A stretch of 64,000 nucleotides of DNA from Puteibacter caeruleilacunae (GCA_005217565.1 SJCO01000003.1:124001-188000); one strand, 5' to 3'. Counted from the first letter of the stretch, positions 1-8,937 are shown. Notes: generated by a model not told the origin, from the sequence alone. Numbers and translations are program-made.

Positions 1-661
1 TCTCTTTCGCATCCAATTCATTCTTAATATCCTGAATGGCAATCAGCATCAACTGCTTTGATCCGGCTAACATTGAGGTTGCTTTTAATGACAATTGGAC
101 AGTGCCCCGCTCGGTCTTTAATGATACCAACCGATGCTCCTGTGACTTGATTTGCAACAATACCTGATAAAGCTTATTATCAACACGAGACACCTGCATT
201 ACATGAGTCAACACTTCTAATCCGATCAATCGCTTTGCAGCTGTATTGGCATGTAAGATATTTCCATTTTCGTTGAATGTAAGGATACCTGTTGCTGTAT
301 GTTCCAATATGGTTTGATAGTACTGTTCCTGTTGCTTATTCTCCATCTTCACTTTTTGGATCAATCCATTCACCTTGTTCAGACTAGAGTTTAACTCTTT
401 AAGGGACTTATTTCGGATATATTCGGGGAAATACAACGTTGAATCTTCATTCTTTATGGCATCAAAAAAGAAGGCCAATTTGCGGTTTGTTCTATTAAGA
501 TAATAGATCAACAACGAGCTTTCGATAAAAATTACAACTCCTGTTATGCCTGCAACCATGTAGTTTTTCTCCTGAAATAAGGCCCACCCAAGAGCAATAC
601 AGGTTAATGTTAAAATAAGAACCCGAAACAGAATATTCAAAAAGATATTTTTACTCACCAT
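1..661 (-). CDS. Sensor histidine kinase, N-terminal part (truncated by window edge)
   Basis: I translated this stretch by hand: an open frame runs from an ATG at 661 to the window edge, giving 220 residues. Two hydrophobic segments lie near residues 7-25 and 32-50, separated by a very short loop, so there is almost no periplasmic sensor. A coiled region (about 75-115) leads into a PAS-like domain (about 118-200, with TGILTFNENGNILHAN). The catalytic HisKA and HATPase parts would lie beyond the window. The start is 18 bp after the stop of the sigma-54 regulator, so the two form a regulator-kinase operon. In the NtrB/AtoS family such kinases phosphorylate the adjacent NtrC-type regulator; the signal here is unknown. 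Confidence 0.8.
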   Translation of the reverse strand, partial: MVSKNIFLNILFRVLILTLTCIALGWALFQEKNYMVAGITGVVIFIESSLLIYYLNRTNRKLAFFFDAIKNEDSTLYFPEYIRNKSLKELNSSLNKVNGLIQKVKMENKQQEQYYQTILEHTATGILTFNENGNILHANTAAKRLIGLEVLTHVMQVSRVDNKLYQVLLQIKSQEHRLVSLKTERGTVQLSLKATSMLAGSKQLMLIAIQDIKNELDAKE

Positions 662-679
662 AACTGGAGTATTTGAGGA

Positions 680-2050
680 TTATAGATTGTATTTCTTAAG
701 CTTATTATATAGCGTTTGTCGCGTAATACCTAACTGATTGGCTGCTGCACTGTGATTGCCATCATTCTTGTTAATTGCGTTTAAGATCATCTTGCGTTCC
801 ATCTCCTCCAGGCTCTCTGGAATATCATTATCTTCAAAATTCTCGATTGGTCTGAAGAAGAAATCGGCAGGTTTCAACACATTACTATCGCATAAAATAA
901 CTGCTTTTTCAATGGTATGCTGTAATTCTCTAATATTCCCCGGCCAACGATATTTCATCAGCTTCTCACGTGCCTGAATGTTGATCTTCAATCCACTTTT
1001 TCCATATTTATCGCCATACTTTTTCAAAAAGAAATCGGCTAATAAAAGGATATCCTCTCCTCGTTCTCGTAATGGAGGAACTTCGATGTGAATGGTGTTA
1101 ATTCTGTAGAGTAAATCTTCACGAAACACACCATCGCTTACCATTTGTTCCAAATCCTGATTGGTAGCGCAAATTAGGCGAATATTCACTGGTATAGGTT
1201 TATTGGCTCCTACCCTGGTGATCACTCTGTTTTGTACCGCTGCAAGCAACTTCGCCTGCAATGCAAATGAAAGGTTACCAATTTCATCAAGGAATAACGT
1301 ACCATTATTGGCTGTTTCAAATTTCCCAGGACGATTTTCGCGGGCATCGGTAAAAGCTCCTTTTACGTGACCAAAAAGTTCACTTTCGAAAAGCGTTTCG
1401 CTAATTGCTCCCATATCTACACCTACCATCACCTCTTCATGACGTTGTGATAACCTGTGAATATCACGAGCAATCAATTCTTTACCGGTTCCATTTTCGC
1501 CAGTAATCAACACATTGGCATCGGTTTTGGCCACCTTTCTCACAAGATTCAAGACTTTCATTAATGCCTGAGATGATCCCATGATGTATTTCCCTTCACG
1601 GTTAATCTCTTGCTTCAAGCCCTGCTCCTTCTGTTTTAATTGCTTCACTTCTTTGCGAGAAAGACTAAGTTGCAATGCCGATTTTAATGTAGCAACCAAC
1701 TTTTCGTTATCCCATGGCTTCAACACAAAATCAGTGGCTCCCTGCTTTAGTGCATTCACTGCCAATTCAACATCTCCATAAGCAGTAAACATTACGACAC
1801 TGATATCTGGTTTGACTTCTTTTATGCGGTGAAGCCAATATAATCCTTCATTTCCAGTGTTTACTCCTGCTGAAAAGTTCATATCCAGAAGAATTAAATC
1901 AAATGCTTCTTTCTCAAGTAGCGATAAAATTCTATTGGGACTTGATATGGTAGTAACCTTTGCAAATTCAAACTCAAGTAATATCTCAACAGCACTTAAT
2001 ACACTGCGATTATCATCTACAACCAATATGTTTCCCTGATTTGCTCTCAT
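680..2050 (-). CDS. NtrC-family sigma-54-dependent response regulator
   Basis: This 456-residue protein has the three-domain NtrC layout. A receiver domain (about 7-122) has the acidic pair D12/D13, phospho-acceptor D56 (LILLDMNF) and a KPW lysine. An AAA+ domain (about 155-385) has Walker A GENGTGKE and ESELFGHVKGAFTDA, in which the sigma-54 contact loop reads GAFTDA instead of GAFTGA. A C-terminal Fis-type helix-turn-helix (about 415-456) contains HSAAANQLGITRQTLYNKL. Proteins of this family bind upstream enhancer sites and use ATP to remodel sigma-54 polymerase. It is transcribed away from the TolC-adaptor-permease run and a good -24/-12 promoter lies in the shared intergenic region, so it is the obvious candidate activator of that run (inference). 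It is followed at 18 bp by its kinase. Confidence 0.95.
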   Translation of the reverse strand: MRANQGNILVVDDNRSVLSAVEILLEFEFAKVTTISSPNRILSLLEKEAFDLILLDMNFSAGVNTGNEGLYWLHRIKEVKPDISVVMFTAYGDVELAVNALKQGATDFVLKPWDNEKLVATLKSALQLSLSRKEVKQLKQKEQGLKQEINREGKYIMGSSQALMKVLNLVRKVAKTDANVLITGENGTGKELIARDIHRLSQRHEEVMVGVDMGAISETLFESELFGHVKGAFTDARENRPGKFETANNGTLFLDEIGNLSFALQAKLLAAVQNRVITRVGANKPIPVNIRLICATNQDLEQMVSDGVFREDLLYRINTIHIEVPPLRERGEDILLLADFFLKKYGDKYGKSGLKINIQAREKLMKYRWPGNIRELQHTIEKAVILCDSNVLKPADFFFRPIENFEDNDIPESLEEMERKMILNAINKNDGNHSAAANQLGITRQTLYNKLKKYNL

Positions 2051-2100
2051 AATAAATGATCTTTAATCGTTCATTGCTATTGTCCTTTTTTGTCCTTTAG

Positions 2101-2158
2101 CCGGACGGGCCTTCTATTTTTGGGTTTGCCCAATAATGGTCCTTCCGGACGGGCCTTC
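2101..2158. repeat. Short direct repeat pair
   Basis: The 14-mer CCGGACGGGCCTTC occurs at 2101-2114 and again at 2145-2158, about 44 bp apart, just left of the double-hairpin element. It is GC-rich against an AT-rich background. Its role is unknown. Confidence 0.7.
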
Positions 2159-2229
2159 ATTTTTGCCTCTTAAGAAACAATACTGTTTCTTTTTGATACA
2201 GCATTTGCAAAATGCGGTGACTTAACGCA
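2152..2229. repeat. Dispersed double-hairpin repeat, copy 1
   Basis: About 78 bp resemble 57199-57276, by eye at roughly four fifths of positions. Two stem-loops are kept: AAGAAACA (2172-2179) pairs with TGTTTCTT (2184-2191), and GCATTT (2201-2206) pairs with AAATGC (2210-2215). Both stems stay paired in the other copy while the loops differ, as expected for a structured intergenic repeat. No coding potential is apparent. Confidence 0.75.
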
Positions 2230-2475
2230 AAAACGAAGCAAAAAGGTTAAGGCTGTCTGCAACTTTCAAACCACAACACGCTGAAAGGTCCTTCAGACAC
2301 TTCCAAGTGTAACCAGCTGCATGGAACCTGTGAGGCGTCAGACGAACTAAAGCCTCCTATTATTTCGCATAAAGAAGAATCAATATTCCATCTTCCTGTG
2401 CTGAAATAATTTTTTGATAAAATTACGGCAGTGATGTAAAGAAGTCAATACAGCGTTAAATTTTTTTACACTTTT

Positions 2476-2494
2476 TTGTAAATCATTTTTACAA
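2476..2494. promoter_or_regulatory. Putative activator site, TGTAAA-N5-TTTACA inverted repeat
   Basis: TTGTAAAtcattTTTACAA is a perfect 7-bp inverted repeat with a 5-bp spacer. Its centre lies about 73 bp upstream of the -24 GG of the sigma-54-like promoter. Additional half-sites TGTAAA (2435-2440) and TTTACA (2465-2470) lie nearby. The same 6-bp arms with the same spacing occur at 30818-30834 before the other permease unit. A binding site for the adjacent NtrC-type regulator is the simplest reading (inference). Confidence 0.6.
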
Positions 2495-2556
2495 TTATCC
2501 TTCAGTCGCGCTATCAAGCGCCGTCTATCCCCTCATTATCTAACACTTACAATCCA

Positions 2557-2573
2557 TGGCATTGCGTTTGCAT
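2557..2573 (+). promoter_or_regulatory. Sigma-54 -24/-12 promoter
   Basis: TGGCATtgcgtTTGCAT matches the consensus TGGCAC-N5-TTGCA, with GG (2558-2559) and GC (2570-2571) exactly 10 nt apart. The predicted start of transcription is near 2583, 24 bp before the ATG of the TolC-like gene. A divergent NtrC-family gene adjoins it, which fits known organisation. Confidence 0.75.
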
Positions 2574-2606
2574 TAGTCTTGTAAACACATAATACACGCT
2601 TAGTTG

Positions 2607-3941
2607 ATGAATGTAAAAATTATACACTTAATATTGTTGCTTCTGTTTTTGACGGGACAAAGCATAGCCCAAGAGAAGATGTCGCTTGAAGACTGTATTG
2701 CATATGCCCATCAGCATAACCTTCAATTAAATTCGAAAGCGATATCAAATACTCTTTTAAAAGAAAACTATAATCAATCAAAACGAAATTTACTCCCTTC
2801 GATAGGTGCTGGAACGAGCCATGGAATGAACTTTGGTCGCTATGTGGATCAAACAGAAAATAAGATTATTTCAACTGAAAGTCAATCCCATTCTTTTTCC
2901 GTAAGTGGATCAATAGATATATTCAAAGGATTCCAAAAACAAAATTTGATCCGATACAATAAGTTACGGTTACTGGCAGGATTGAAGGATAAAGAACAGC
3001 AACAATTCAATATTGCCTTTGAGGTAATCAGTGCTTATTACGATGTACAGTATTACCAGGGGTTAATTGCGATAACGCGTGAGCAACTAGCAGTATCAAA
3101 AATGAAGTTAGACCAATCAATTGCTTTAGCTAAGACAGGGAAAATAGCAAGAACAGATGTTGTAGAGATTGAAGCAAACCTTGCTCAAGAAGAATATAAC
3201 AAGATAGATGTTGAGAATCGCTTAAATCTTGCAATTTTACAACTGAAACAAGTAATGAACTTTCCACAACATGAAAAACTTCTCATTAATTATAAAACAG
3301 CAACGTTGCTCACTGATGAAATTGTTAATGAGAACTCAGTGAAGCTTTATGAAGTAGCTTTGACTCATGTTCCAACAATAAAAGAAGGAGAGCTACTACT
3401 CTCTTCAAGTAAAAAGAATTTGGCCATGACACGCAGTAATCTTCTTCCAAGTCTTAAATTAAGTGGTAGTTATGGCACAAGGTACTCAGATACACAAAAG
3501 GATGCAACAGGTAACGCCAGATCGCTTAGAGATCAATTAAAAAGTAATGCAAATCAATCCGTTGGTTTGTCTGTTAGCATTCCCTTATTCTCGAGACTAT
3601 CAGGGCGTTCTGAAGTAAAAAAGGCTAAATTGAATATGGTGTTGGCCAGTAATGAACTTGATATCAGAAAACAAAACTTATTAAATGAGATTGTTGCAAC
3701 CACACAGCTTGCCACCGCATATCAACGATCTTATGTTCAGGCAATCAAGCAGAATGAAGCAGCAAAATTGGCTTTCGAAGTGGCAGATAAGAAACTTAAA
3801 CAAGGTTTGATCAATATTGTAGAGTACTATTCCGCCAAATATTCACTAGCATCAAGTGAGAGCAGGATTTTACAAACAGCTTTACAATATAAAACAAAGG
3901 CGAGATTAATTAACTTTTATAAAGGGATCCCTATTTACTAG
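2607..3941 (+). CDS. TolC-family outer-membrane efflux channel protein
   Basis: The 444-residue protein begins with a signal peptide (MNVKIIHLILLLLFLTGQSIAQ) and continues as two repeats of long amphipathic helices and beta strands, typical of TolC/OEP proteins (about 410-480 aa). The N-terminal motif MSLEDCIAYAHQHNLQL is the usual first helix of Bacteroidota members. Such proteins form trimeric channels across the outer membrane for tripartite efflux or export. I chose the ATG at 2607 over a TTG one codon earlier. It is first in the run and 15 bp before the adaptor gene. It would supply the outer-membrane exit for the permeases downstream, although MacB-like systems in this phylum also act without export of a small molecule. 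Confidence 0.93.
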   Translation: MNVKIIHLILLLLFLTGQSIAQEKMSLEDCIAYAHQHNLQLNSKAISNTLLKENYNQSKRNLLPSIGAGTSHGMNFGRYVDQTENKIISTESQSHSFSVSGSIDIFKGFQKQNLIRYNKLRLLAGLKDKEQQQFNIAFEVISAYYDVQYYQGLIAITREQLAVSKMKLDQSIALAKTGKIARTDVVEIEANLAQEEYNKIDVENRLNLAILQLKQVMNFPQHEKLLINYKTATLLTDEIVNENSVKLYEVALTHVPTIKEGELLLSSSKKNLAMTRSNLLPSLKLSGSYGTRYSDTQKDATGNARSLRDQLKSNANQSVGLSVSIPLFSRLSGRSEVKKAKLNMVLASNELDIRKQNLLNEIVATTQLATAYQRSYVQAIKQNEAAKLAFEVADKKLKQGLINIVEYYSAKYSLASSESRILQTALQYKTKARLINFYKGIPIY

Positions 3942-3956
3942 CAAAAAGATACAGAT

Positions 3957-5213
3957 ATGAGCATGGATAGAACAATAGAAAAAAAGAAAGGTCTTAGACC
4001 AAAGCACATCGCATATATCGTTGGTGTTAGCTTATTTCTTTTCCTCATCATAAAAATCTCACTGAGTTCGCATACTTCTACATTTAAAGTTGAGCGTGAT
4101 AAAATATCAATTGAAACTGTTAAGGAAGGAGAGTTTAACGATTACATTAGAGTGATTGGTAAAGTTGAACCTATTACTACAATTTTCCTTGATGCAATTG
4201 AAGGTGGACGTGTTGAAGAAAAACTAATTGAAGAAGGATCGATCGTAAAAAAAGGAGATGTTATTCTGCGACTTAGTAATTCAAACCTCAACCTGAGTAT
4301 TCTGAACAGTGAAGCTCACCTGGCAGAGCAGACCAACAACCTACGTAATACTCTGATTCGCATGGAGCAGGAAAAAATTGCAGTTAAGACTGAGATTCTT
4401 CAGCTGGATATGACTATTCAACGACAAAAAAGGGCTTACGAGCAGAATGAGGTTTTGATTAAAGATGAACTTATTCCAAAAGAAGACTACCTGCGCTCAA
4501 AGGAAGATTACTTGTATTCTGTTGATCTCAAAAAGTTGAAAATGGAGAAGCAACGGCAAGACTCTTTATATCGTAGTGTCCACATTGCCCAAATGGAGTT
4601 TGCACTGGCTAACATGCAGAAGAACCTCAAGATGGTTCATGAGCGTGTTGAGAACTTGAAAGTGAAAGCCCCGGTCGATGGACAGCTTGGTATGTTGGAT
4701 GCAGAAATTGGTCAGCTTATTGGAAATGGAACACGTATTGGGCAGATTAATGTGTTGACTGATTATAAAATTGAAGCCGATATTGATGAACATCATATCG
4801 ATAGAGTTCAGCACAACCTGGAGGCCTCTTTTGACCGTCAGGATGAAGATTATAGCCTACGCGTTCGCAAAGTGTATCCAGAGGTGCGAGAAGGTCAGTT
4901 TAAGATTGATATGGTATTTACGTCAGATAAACCTGACAATATCAGAACCGGTCAGACCTACCATATTAAACTGCAATTGGGACAACCTCAACATGCAATG
5001 ATGATACCTCGTGGAGGTTTCTTCCAAAGTACCGGAGGACAGTGGGTATATGTACTGGATCCATCAGGAGAGTTTGCCATCAAACGTAATATCAAGATCG
5101 GAAAACAGAATCCTCAGTACTATGAAATCATCGAAGGTCTAAATCCAGGCGAACAAGTAATCACCAGCAGTTACGACACATTCGGTGAGAATGACAAGCT
5201 AATTTTACGATAG
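3957..5213 (+). CDS. HlyD/MacA-type periplasmic adaptor protein
   Basis: The 418-residue protein has one N-terminal membrane anchor (about 19-37, IAYIVGVSLFLFLIIKI), a biotinyl-lipoyl half-motif (about 65-105, GGRVEEKLIEEGSIVKKGDV), a long coiled-coil hairpin (about 110-232), the second lipoyl half (KVKAPVDGQLG, about 234) and C-terminal beta-barrel and membrane-proximal domains (to GLNPGEQVITSSYDTF). This is the layout of MacA/HlyD adaptors, which link an inner-membrane ABC permease to TolC. It follows the channel gene by 15 bp. Only this one adaptor serves the ten permeases seen in the window. Confidence 0.93.
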   Translation: MSMDRTIEKKKGLRPKHIAYIVGVSLFLFLIIKISLSSHTSTFKVERDKISIETVKEGEFNDYIRVIGKVEPITTIFLDAIEGGRVEEKLIEEGSIVKKGDVILRLSNSNLNLSILNSEAHLAEQTNNLRNTLIRMEQEKIAVKTEILQLDMTIQRQKRAYEQNEVLIKDELIPKEDYLRSKEDYLYSVDLKKLKMEKQRQDSLYRSVHIAQMEFALANMQKNLKMVHERVENLKVKAPVDGQLGMLDAEIGQLIGNGTRIGQINVLTDYKIEADIDEHHIDRVQHNLEASFDRQDEDYSLRVRKVYPEVREGQFKIDMVFTSDKPDNIRTGQTYHIKLQLGQPQHAMMIPRGGFFQSTGGQWVYVLDPSGEFAIKRNIKIGKQNPQYYEIIEGLNPGEQVITSSYDTFGENDKLILR

Positions 5214-5219
5214 CAAAAT

Positions 5220-5247
5220 AAAGGTTGAAAGGTGAACGGTTAAAAGG
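5220..5247 (+). repeat. Left 28-bp inverted repeat
   Basis: It begins AAAGGTTGAAAGGT and ends AAAAGG, and lies 7 bp after the adaptor stop codon. It matches the reverse complement of 5712-5739 at 26 of 28 positions. As RNA the two arms could pair and bring the ends of the segment together. Confidence 0.8.
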
Positions 5248-5325
5248 ATGAAAGGTATTGGAGCCATAAGATAGGTTTAGTCGAATGACTTATGTAATTT
5301 GCAAGAACAAATAGACCTGAATTCA

Positions 5326-5700
5326 ATGACACAACAAAGAATAGAAAAATTTGAAGATTTAAAGATCTGGCAAGAAAGCATAAGACTATCCATCGACCTA
5401 TACAAAGCTTTAGAAGCAATAAGAGATTACGGTCTCAGAGATCAAATACAAAGAGCCTCGGTTTCAATTCCATCAAATATTGCAGAAGGATTTGATCGAC
5501 AATCAAACAAGGAGTTCATTAGATTTTTGCGAATTGCGAAAGGCTCTTGTGCGGAACTGAGAACCCAACTAATTATAGCACAGAGAATAGGCATAAAAAC
5601 AATAAAAGATGAATATATAGAAAAGACAAAACAAGTATCAGGAATGATACAGAAGATTATAAATTATAGAGTAAAACTAAATAAAAAACAAGAGGCGTAA
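5326..5700 (+). CDS. Four-helix-bundle protein (S23/IVP family)
   Basis: The 124-residue, mostly helical protein shows family landmarks: KFEDLKIWQESIRLSIDLYK at the start, GLRDQIQRASVSIPSNIAEGF in the middle and RFLRIAKGSCAELRTQLIIA after it. This family forms pentameric four-helix bundles; related proteins are encoded in 23S rRNA intervening sequences, and the accessory protein Avd of diversity-generating retroelements belongs to the same fold family. I see no reverse transcriptase or template/variable repeat here. The ATG at 5326 gives the standard N-terminus; a TTG at 5299 would add nine residues of unlikely sequence. The gene lies within inverted repeats. Its cellular function is not known. 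Confidence 0.9.
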   Translation: MTQQRIEKFEDLKIWQESIRLSIDLYKALEAIRDYGLRDQIQRASVSIPSNIAEGFDRQSNKEFIRFLRIAKGSCAELRTQLIIAQRIGIKTIKDEYIEKTKQVSGMIQKIINYRVKLNKKQEA

Positions 5701-5711
5701 GTTAGAACGGA

Positions 5712-5739
5712 CCTTTTTACCGTTTACCTTTCAACCTTT
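5712..5739 (-). repeat. Right 28-bp inverted repeat
   Basis: The plus strand begins CCTTTTTACCG and ends CAACCTTT. It pairs with 5220-5247 with two mismatches. A related string, ACCTTTCAACCTTT, recurs alone at 62702-62715. Confidence 0.8.
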
Positions 5740-5824
5740 TGACCATTAAAAGACACTATTAAATAACCTGGCAAACACAACTGGCTTTATGCCCTTTGCA
5801 CTTTGCCCTTAGCAATATGGAACA

Positions 5825-6520
5825 ATGATTCGTACAGTAAACTTGAAAAAAATCTTCCGCACTGAAGAGATTGAAACGTTAGCATTAAACAGTGTTCGTT
5901 TCGAAGTAAAAAAAGGTGAATTTGTAGCTATTATGGGACCTTCTGGTTGTGGTAAGTCTACATTGCTTAACATTATCGGATTGCTTGATAATCCATCAGA
6001 AGGTGAATACTTCTTTGATAAAGAAGAGGTAGGTAAGCTAAAGGAGCGTCAACGAACTCAACTTCGTAAAGGAAATATTGGATTTGTATTCCAGAGTTTT
6101 AACCTTATTGATGAATTAAATGTGTATGAAAATGTTGAGCTTCCTCTTATTTATTTGAAAATAAAAGCTAGCGAACGCAAACGCATGGTTCATGAAGTAT
6201 TGGAGCGCATGAAAATTGGTCATCGTAAAAACCACTTCCCTCAACAATTATCTGGAGGTCAGCAACAGCGTGTTGCAATTGCCCGTGCAGTTGTTGCAAA
6301 TCCTAAATTAATCCTTGCCGATGAGCCTACGGGTAACCTTGACTCGAAAAACGGACAAGAAGTGATGAACCTGCTAACTGAATTGAACCAGGAAGGAACA
6401 ACCATCGTAATGGTTACTCACTCACAACGAGATGCAAGTTACTCTCATCGTGTAATTAACCTATTTGATGGACAAGTTGTAACCGAGAATATCAATCAGC
6501 CAGCAGAGCAAATCCTCTAA
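5825..6520 (+). CDS. ABC transporter ATP-binding protein, LolD/MacB type
   Basis: This 231-residue ATPase has every standard element: Walker [10 protein letters not shown] (about 38-46), Q-loop in GFVFQSFNL, signature [14 protein letters not shown] (about 141-154), Walker [10 protein letters not shown]-loop GNLDSKNG and H-loop VTHS. The length and the GNLDS form fit the LolD/MacB/FtsE group that drives FtsX-type permeases by mechanotransmission. It is the only ATPase gene before nine permease genes, so it probably pairs with several of them. The S23-type element separates it from the adaptor gene, and the first permease follows 67 bp later. Confidence 0.95.
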   Translation: MIRTVNLKKIFRTEEIETLALNSVRFEVKKGEFVAIMGPSGCGKSTLLNIIGLLDNPSEGEYFFDKEEVGKLKERQRTQLRKGNIGFVFQSFNLIDELNVYENVELPLIYLKIKASERKRMVHEVLERMKIGHRKNHFPQQLSGGQQQRVAIARAVVANPKLILADEPTGNLDSKNGQEVMNLLTELNQEGTTIVMVTHSQRDASYSHRVINLFDGQVVTENINQPAEQIL

Positions 6521-6587
6521 CAATAAAATACCCTAAGAGCGCCCTAAGGATGGGTTCATAAGTGCTTTGAACAAAAATAAGGTCATT

Positions 6588-8918
6588 ATGAAGACAACTA
6601 TCAAACGTTTACAGAAACAAAAATCAACAACATTATTAAAAATCGTTAGTCTGGGAATTGGCATTGCCTGCACCCTGACCTTATTTTATGTTGCATTCAA
6701 TGAGCTCAACTATGACAAGTTCTATGAGGATAAAGACCAGATATATCAAGTCTTTGCTGATATTAAATCAAACAACTCAGAATACACCAGCTACAACATT
6801 TTTCAGCCTGTTACCGAAGCGATGATGAATGACTTGTCGATGGTTAAATATGGAACAACAGTGCGCAATGTTTGGAACATACCTTATGTCCTCGACAAGA
6901 AGGTCATTGAGGCAAAAACCATGCATGTCGACACAGTGTTCTTCAATATTTTTGACAGACCTTTCATCTTGGGAAATTCAGAAAATTGCTTAGCTGATGT
7001 AAACACCGCGGTGGTAACCAAGTCTTTTGCAAACAAAATGTTTGGACGCACTGATGTATTAGGGGAAACCCTAAACATGCGGGGATCAAGATTGGTATCG
7101 ATTGAAGGTGTTATAGAAGACTGGCCTGACAACTCTAGTTTTAACTCTGAAGTCATAATTTCTTTTGAAACCTTAAAGGCTGAAAAGCGACTATACATGG
7201 GATGGTATGGCGGCGATAGCTTCAATGGATACATCAAAGTTCCTAAAGGAGTATCAGCAGAACAGGTTGAGAGTTATATTCCTGAGATGCTGGCAAAATA
7301 TCGGGATGTAAAAGAGGATAATGAGAGCGGTTTTTATCTAAAATACAAGGTGATTCCCATTACAGAAGCGCCATTTGCTAAGAACTCTCATTTAAAAAGC
7401 TCCATTTACATCTTGTTACTTTTAGGTGCACTGCTGTTGGGTTTGGTTTGTTTCAATGCACTACTTTTAACGATGTCTCAACAGCAGAAAATGCAGAAAG
7501 AGTTGTCAATTCGTAGAATTCAGGGATCATCCAAGCCTCAGATATTTAAACTGCTTCTTCAAGATGCAATCTTTCAATTCGTACTATCATTATCTATTGC
7601 ATTCATTGTGTTGCAAGTTATTGCTCCTTTGGTAGTGGCAAACTTCAGAATTAACATCTGGTCGGCGATGAATACCCTACCATTCTTAATCATATTTCTG
7701 GCAATAACAGGTATTCTTTTGGTTGCGATTTTCATTATCCCGGGACAGTGGTCTTTGAGAAAAATAAGCCAGCAAAAGCATAAATTAATTCGAAAAAGAG
7801 ACGCAGTATTGACTGACATTCCGCTAGCATTTCAAGTGGGTATATCATTCACACTGTTGGTGTTCTTTTGGTTTATATTCAAGCAGCTCGACTATATTCA
7901 AAACTTTGACAAAGGATATAGATCAGAAAATGTGGCTTATATTCAATTAAACAACAAACAGCTTTTCTCGAAAGATCAGGTTCTGAAAAGAGCGCTGGCG
8001 AGTATGCCTGGAGTTGAATCGGTGGGACTGTCGGATGATATTCCTCTTTATGGATTGTCGGGAAATAACTTCGGAACGGAGTCTGATGGATCGAAGCATA
8101 AAAACTTCAGGAATTTATGCGCTGATAAAGATTTCTTTGCAACATTAGACATTGAAGTACAGGGAATTGGGTTTACTAATGCAGCCAAACAAGGCAACAA
8201 AATAATCATAAGTGAGTCGGTTGTTAAAAACTTAGGACTTGAGGATCCAATCAATCAAACGATCTACCGTAATTTTGGTCAACCATATGTTATTGCAGGA
8301 ATTATACCGGACCTTATATACGGCACCTTACACTATGGAAAACAAGGAATTGTATTCAACTTCTACGATAAACCAGACGTTTACTCTACGCTTACTTTTA
8401 ATCTTAATCCCAACAGCATAGAAAAGACAGTAAAAGATATCAATAAGAAAGTAGCAGAAATTGTACCCGGTACCATTCCTCAGGTTAAATTCTATGATGC
8501 TGAGCTAATGGCTAGCTACGAACTGGATTATGCCATCAGAAAAGCCATCACATTCTTTGCTATTGTTGCTGTATTGCTAACGATATCAGGTATTGTTGGT
8601 TATTCAATCAATTCGATACAAAAAAGGATTAAAGAAATTGGGGTAAGAAAAGTCAATGGTGCCAGTGAATGGTCTTTACTACAACTATTGAATCGCAGCT
8701 TCATCATTAAATGCATCATTGCATTAATGCTATTTGCACCAGTATCGTGGTGGCTAACGCATACATGGATACAGAATTACGCCTATCATATCGATATTAG
8801 TCCGGTTGTATTCATTGTGCTATCTCTTGTCATTGTAATGGTAGTGTTTACGACCATTACGCTTGCGGTACTTGAAAATGTAAGAAAGAATCCAGTAGAA
8901 GCGTTGAGATACGAATAA
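6588..8918 (+). CDS. FtsX/MacB-type ABC permease, array member 1
   Basis: This 776-residue protein has the double MacB layout seen across the array: TM1 (about 19-40), a periplasmic MacB core, three TMs (about 270-390), a fifth TM (about 412-432) with a second periplasmic core, and three C-terminal TMs ending NPVEALRYE. The cytoplasmic coupling segment reads KEIGVRKVNGASEWSLL. Unlike members 2-8 its last 90 residues differ (LLNRSFIIKCIIALMLFAPVSWW), so it has not shared in their 3'-end homogenisation. I chose the ATG at 6588, with AAGG eight bases upstream, over a TTG at 6567. It follows the ATPase and is the likeliest obligate partner. The transported or sensed substrate is unknown. Confidence 0.93.
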   Translation: MKTTIKRLQKQKSTTLLKIVSLGIGIACTLTLFYVAFNELNYDKFYEDKDQIYQVFADIKSNNSEYTSYNIFQPVTEAMMNDLSMVKYGTTVRNVWNIPYVLDKKVIEAKTMHVDTVFFNIFDRPFILGNSENCLADVNTAVVTKSFANKMFGRTDVLGETLNMRGSRLVSIEGVIEDWPDNSSFNSEVIISFETLKAEKRLYMGWYGGDSFNGYIKVPKGVSAEQVESYIPEMLAKYRDVKEDNESGFYLKYKVIPITEAPFAKNSHLKSSIYILLLLGALLLGLVCFNALLLTMSQQQKMQKELSIRRIQGSSKPQIFKLLLQDAIFQFVLSLSIAFIVLQVIAPLVVANFRINIWSAMNTLPFLIIFLAITGILLVAIFIIPGQWSLRKISQQKHKLIRKRDAVLTDIPLAFQVGISFTLLVFFWFIFKQLDYIQNFDKGYRSENVAYIQLNNKQLFSKDQVLKRALASMPGVESVGLSDDIPLYGLSGNNFGTESDGSKHKNFRNLCADKDFFATLDIEVQGIGFTNAAKQGNKIIISESVVKNLGLEDPINQTIYRNFGQPYVIAGIIPDLIYGTLHYGKQGIVFNFYDKPDVYSTLTFNLNPNSIEKTVKDINKKVAEIVPGTIPQVKFYDAELMASYELDYAIRKAITFFAIVAVLLTISGIVGYSINSIQKRIKEIGVRKVNGASEWSLLQLLNRSFIIKCIIALMLFAPVSWWLTHTWIQNYAYHIDISPVVFIVLSLVIVMVVFTTITLAVLENVRKNPVEALRYE

Positions 8919-8937
8919 CCAAAATAATCCCAATCAG

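Larger units (their letters stand above)
2051..2606. other. Divergent intergenic region, regulator versus export operon
   Basis: This 556-bp gene-free stretch contains, from left to right, two direct copies of CCGGACGGGCCTTC (2101-2114 and 2145-2158), one copy of a double-hairpin repeat that recurs near 57200, a structured GC-richer segment (2250-2360) that I cannot assign, an AT-rich segment with TGTAAA/TTTACA motifs (2435-2494) and a sigma-54-like promoter (2557-2573). I see no convincing small gene in it. Confidence 0.7.
5220..5739. mobile_element. Possible IVS-like insertion: four-helix-bundle gene between 28-bp inverted repeats
   Basis: A 520-bp segment is bounded by inverted repeats at 5220-5247 and 5712-5739 that match at 26 of 28 positions when one is reverse-complemented (mismatches at positions 15 and 22). 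It holds only a four-helix-bundle gene and sits between the adaptor and ATPase genes, which are otherwise in one orientation. The S23/IVP family is known from intervening sequences in 23S rRNA genes and as free-standing genes in this phylum. That the segment was inserted as a unit is inference; I see no clear target-site duplication. Confidence 0.6.

Noticed and set aside
5326-5700. Avd-type accessory protein of a diversity-generating retroelement
   Set aside because: The fold family fits, but no reverse transcriptase, template repeat or variable repeat is found in the window.
6552-6565. GG-N10-GC spacing before permease 1, like a sigma-54 promoter
   Set aside because: The -24 part reads TGGGTT and the -12 part GTGCTT, both poor, and there is no TGTAAA-N5-TTTACA repeat upstream. 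Spacing alone is expected by chance.
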